Source: Symsagittifera roscoffensis (lineage: Eukaryota; Xenacoelomorpha; Acoela; Convolutidae). Taken from it: a stretch of DNA of 64,000 nt. The translations under genes and the position numbers were made by a program. The notes beneath the pieces are model-generated. The model searched no databases. It was not told the DNA's origin and worked only from the letters and a program-made list of their open reading frames with translations. Where the stretch lies: positions 22,601,996 to 22,665,995 of the forward strand of contig NC_087066.1 in NCBI RefSeq assembly GCF_963678635.1. Reading direction: 5' to 3'. Shown in pieces: positions 63,001 through 64,000 of this stretch. Within the stretch, counting starts at the first letter, position 1, and the number at the start of each line of letters is the position of its first letter.

Positions 63001-63510
63001 CGCCAAGTTCTTTCCAGTCACCGATCCTAATCTAGCGGAGAGCGACTGCAAACAAAACCCGAGGAATGTCGCCCAGAGCAGCACCCAAAGCAGGTTGTAC
63101 CCAGCAATGGCACCTTGCTGCAAATCCGATTCAATATTTCCCGGATCCAGGTAGGCTATGCACATTAGGAATCCAGGACCAGTGAAGGCCCATAACTTTC
63201 GGAAACTAAATTTAACATCAACAGCCGTCTCTGGAACTTCGACCTGGATATTTTCCGGCTGGTGCTGTATCGCACGAAGAGGTGCTTTGAGAATGTGTTT
63301 CCACGACGTCTCATATTCGTCGGAAGTTCGGTAGGACTGCGCGACGACATGCTCTTCCTCAGGCGGTATCAGCGACGACGAGGAGTGACATCTGCCATCG
63401 TCGGATTCACCCGTACTATTTTCTCCCGTCAATGCCATGTGGTTTCTGTTTTGCCCAATAGTAGCTACGTAATAATCGTCGGAATCTGAGTCAATGAGAT
63501 ACGAGCTCAT
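39258..63510 (-). CDS. NRAMP: NRAMP/SLC11 divalent metal transporter (three exons)
   Basis: Join of 63510-62974, 51014-50342 and 39718-39258. Both junctions are GT-AG and in phase (0, then 1), giving 556 residues, typical for the family. NRAMP proteins move Fe2+ and Mn2+ with protons across plasma or endosomal membranes. Residues 1-104 form a hydrophilic cytosolic N-terminus, longer than in human DMT1. The first helix has DPGN (D122, N125) and the sixth MPHN..LH (M301, H303, H308), the metal-binding and proton-coupling positions. [19 protein letters not shown] is the family transport signature, split by intron 2. The exofacial loop before it is short and lacks the glycosylated stretch of mammalian DMT1. 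A decayed duplicate of exon 1 lies in intron 1. I saw no iron-responsive-element loop in the 350 bases after the stop. Assignment is firm; transcription start is unknown. Confidence 0.93.
39910..40090 (-). mobile_element. tRNA-derived SINE-like copy 1
   Basis: Minus-strand copy in NRAMP intron 2. The head CATCCGTGGCTGATTGG resembles a tRNA(Leu/Ser) D-arm (A box); the B box is degraded. The body contains GTAGCCGAAGTCTTACTAATT and TGCACTTTATAGAGC, shared with copies 2 and 3. Confidence 0.65.
40200..41383. repeat. Diverged member of the 41-48 kb repeat family
   Basis: From about 41060 this part of intron 2 carries the GACAGTAGGAAAA...ATGAACGCA phrase, the GGGAAATCTGATAA block and the CACGTTTTTTGAGCCC block found in the tandem copies to the right. 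The left part shows no feature. Confidence 0.6.
41384..44015 (+). repeat. 2.63-kb tandem duplication in NRAMP intron 2, copy 1
   Basis: Begins ATTAACAATAGAAATCC and ends where TTTAGACCAACTA meets the next ATTAACAATAG. It is itself a dimer of two related halves of about 1.2 kb, each with a CCTATATAAGAG or CCTATATGAGAG core (41495, 42670) followed by CCTCACAACGTTCATTTCTC. Non-coding. Confidence 0.85.
44016..46650 (+). repeat. 2.63-kb tandem duplication in NRAMP intron 2, copy 2
   Basis: Same order as copy 1 with few differences. The equivalent cores are near 44137 and 45309. It ends near TTTAGACCAACCTAGTGGG. Confidence 0.85.
46651..48539 (+). repeat. Further diverged copies of the intron 2 repeat
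   Basis: A partial third copy of the second half (core at about 47290) with a C13 run near 47609-47621, then a more diverged fragment (48270-48539) interrupted by SINE-like copy 2. Confidence 0.75.
48540..48750 (-). mobile_element. tRNA-derived SINE-like copy 2
   Basis: Minus-strand copy with A box GTGGCTGAGTGG and B box GCTTCGAATCC, then the shared body and a tail ending near ACAGAGGTGAAAC. It interrupts a member of the 41-48 kb repeat right after CTTACTTTTAC. Confidence 0.72.
48751..49976. other. NRAMP intron 2, unassigned part
   Basis: AT-rich, no gene. A weak match to the CAAGACCTA...ACTACGTTCATTCC core lies at about 49174-49210. Confidence 0.5.
49977..50170 (-). mobile_element. tRNA-derived SINE-like copy 3
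   Basis: Minus-strand copy with A box GTGGCTGAGAGG and a near-canonical B box GGTTTGAATCC, the shared body (TAGCCGAATTTTTACTAATT, GCACTTTATAGAGCTGC) and tail CGAAGCTTTGCCTCTG. The best preserved promoter boxes of the three. Confidence 0.75.
50342..51014 (-). CDS. NRAMP: NRAMP coding exon 2
   Basis: Acceptor TTGTTTCAG, 673 bases, donor GCTG|GTAAGT. Encodes residues 180-403 and one base of codon 404, from APRITLWL to GTYA. Includes [32 protein letters not shown] and [19 protein letters not shown], all strongly conserved in the family. Confidence 0.95.
51015..51822. other. NRAMP intron 1, right next to exon 2
   Basis: Contains small near-palindromes GCACCTCCGGTGC (about 51399) and GCACCTACGGTG (about 51532) and TTCTTAAACATGT phrases that recur at about 56540-57260 and 61360-62560. 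This marks the left part of the first unit of about 5 kb. No gene. Confidence 0.55.
52136..52560. repeat. 425-bp near-perfect palindrome, copy 1
   Basis: Arms of about 210 bases start CTATTCAAGTCTGAG and end CTCAGACTTGAATAG; the centre is GCTTTTTTATTAAAAAAGC near 52350. Mismatches are few. Likely a foldback or MITE-type element without coding capacity. Confidence 0.88.
52795..53800 (+). repeat. Purine-rich GATA/AAAGA low-complexity tract, copy 1
   Basis: About 1 kb made of GATA, AAAAAGAT and AGAAAAA steps with very little C on the plus strand. Open minus-strand frames here read as FYLFLSI-like runs and come from composition only. Confidence 0.85.
53899..54008 (+). repeat. (GATA)n microsatellite, longest run
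   Basis: About 28 GATA steps with a single GATG interruption. Confidence 0.95.
54507..54930. repeat. Palindrome, copy 2
   Basis: Duplicate of 52136-52560 carried within the 2.37-kb duplication, with a few substitutions. Confidence 0.88.
55165..56150 (+). repeat. Purine-rich tract, copy 2
   Basis: Duplicate of 52795-53800 with small indels. Confidence 0.85.
56265..56335 (+). repeat. (GATA)n microsatellite, interrupted
   Basis: Counterpart of 53899-54008 broken by AAAAAGATGG and GTTA. Confidence 0.9.
56516..57657. repeat. Left part of second 5-kb unit
   Basis: AT-rich repeat matching 61330-62973: GCACCTACGGTGC, TTAACAGGCCATCA, AACATGTCAACATA and a short GATA run (57408-57432) in the same order. 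Non-coding. Confidence 0.75.
57658..58184 (-). pseudogene. NRAMP: Decayed duplicate of NRAMP exon 1
   Basis: Matches 62974-63510 throughout, offset about 5326. A 10-base deletion between 57999 and 58000 (after residue 62) shifts the frame, and the codon for K105 has become TAG (57880-57882). Other replacements hit the otherwise constant first helix (TGPG to NGPG), though DPGN is intact. The start codon and the TTT|GTAAGA donor survive, so the copy could still be transcribed and spliced, yielding a short out-of-frame product of about 111 residues. It sits inside NRAMP intron 1 in the same orientation. Confidence 0.92.
58185..58700. repeat. Duplicated 5' flank of NRAMP exon 1, copy beside pseudo-exon
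   Basis: Matches 63511-64000 with small indels, so the duplication included upstream and possibly promoter DNA. It ends near the TTTACCTTTCACTATAATCGCA phrase, where the window stops in the other copy. Confidence 0.85.
58701..60110. other. Middle of second 5-kb unit
   Basis: AT-rich, no gene. The right half repeats phrases such as CACCATTAGGATTGAGAATT and CCTGACAG, found also near 56715 and 62050. A short (TA)n run lies at about 59453-59469. Confidence 0.55.
60111..61330. repeat. Diverged third copy of the purine-rich block
   Basis: Matches 52680-54180 and 55050-56510 in order: ACTAAGGCGTGAA, purine-rich tract (60240-61030), AACATGTCAACATGGGAA, GATA run (61131-61170), AGTGACGAGAAAATCCGG. 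It lacks the palindrome. Confidence 0.8.
61331..62973. repeat. Left part of third 5-kb unit
   Basis: Repeat of 56516-57657 plus extra sequence. It includes a C-rich run of CCCACC type at 61559-61602 and a short GATA run (62718-62750). Non-coding. Confidence 0.75.
62974..63510 (-). CDS. NRAMP: NRAMP coding exon 1
   Basis: ATG at 63510, 179 codons, ending phase 0 at donor TTT|GTAAGA. Encodes the acidic, serine-rich N-terminus and helices 1-2 with [17 protein letters not shown]. It is chosen over the copy at 57658-58184 because only this one has an unbroken frame. The 5' flank to 64000 is shared with that copy; no TATA box was fixed. Confidence 0.92.
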
Positions 63511-64000
63511 TAAGTTTGTTTATTTATTTGTCCACCAAACTTGACTTTTAACCCTTCGTGTTGGTAAGTATATTGCCGTAATGCCTCAAGGATGTGAACA
63601 AATTTTAATCAACCCGGAGTTTATAATAATTGCACTGAAGTTGCATCTGCTGGTAAAACTAAGCTTTTTTATTAAATTGCTGAAATTCTGACGCCGTTAT
63701 GACAGTATAGCAAGCATTTGTGCCACTTCTCATACCAAATCTGAAATCATTATACTATAGTCGAAGCAAAACACAATACCAATCCAATTCAAGTCAAATG
63801 GTGTGAATATGGTGCCACTTTGAGCAAACACTATAAATATTCAGCCTTCAAAGCTGAGAAATGTCGATAATTAAGCATTTAAAATTTTACCATCCTTAAG
63901 TTGCATATGAGCTGGTTTCGAATTAATTTTCAAATGACCAAAAAAAAACACACGATGGCCAGCGGCGTTCGACCTCTTTTTACCTTTCACTATAAACGCA
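63511..64000 (-). other. 5' flank of NRAMP
   Basis: Upstream of the intact start codon. Shared with 58185-58700, so it does not distinguish the two copies. No promoter motif could be fixed. Confidence 0.6.

Noticed and set aside
1-64000. Coding remains of transposons or retroviruses
   Set aside because: No reverse transcriptase, integrase, transposase or viral motif was seen in any frame examined.

Overview
The window is nuclear DNA of an animal, most likely an invertebrate. It is AT-rich, has GT-AG introns, and carries three recognisable eukaryotic genes, all on the minus strand: a TMEM87-type seven-pass Golgi protein (5' part only), an intronless tyrosine aminotransferase (TAT), and an NRAMP/SLC11 metal-ion transporter. 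The sequence does not identify the phylum. I see no bacterial or viral genes, no CRISPR array, no transposase and no reverse transcriptase.

Layout. 1-3.1 kb: first three coding exons of TMEM87 (3008 down to 850); the C-terminal part lies left of the window. 3.1-7.7 kb: intergenic, with one imperfect foldback element at 4.5-4.87 kb. 7766-9034: a complete, apparently functional TAT gene. 8.06-26.85 kb: TAT and its upstream flank are tandemly duplicated. The second TAT copy (14785-15757) is cut inside the coding region and is a pseudogene. 12.8-37.4 kb: a nested tandem array. GC-rich islands of a degenerate pentanucleotide (CYTGC)n alternate with AT-rich spacers. Within it are a 6.7-kb duplication, a nearly identical 5203-bp duplication, a 1046-bp unit in exact tandem, and longer units of about 2.4-2.7 kb.

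38.9-64 kb: the NRAMP gene. Three exons (63510-62974, 51014-50342, 39718-39258) join in frame to give a 556-residue transporter with the diagnostic DPGN and MPHN metal-binding motifs. Intron 2 (10.6 kb) holds a second repeat family related to the spacers of the 12-37 kb array, including a 2.63-kb tandem duplication and three tRNA-derived SINE-like copies in or beside it. Intron 1 (12 kb) consists of units of about 5 kb with long purine-rich GATA-type tracts, a 425-bp palindrome present twice, and a decayed copy of NRAMP exon 1 (57658-58184) with a 10-base deletion and a stop codon.

The three genes do not form a pathway. The main interest is the repeat architecture: duplications of several ages at several scales, some of which broke genes (TAT copy 2, NRAMP exon 1 copy), with breakpoints at short homologies or inside the pentanucleotide islands. 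Most of the longer open frames in the array come from stop-free low-complexity DNA and are not proteins.
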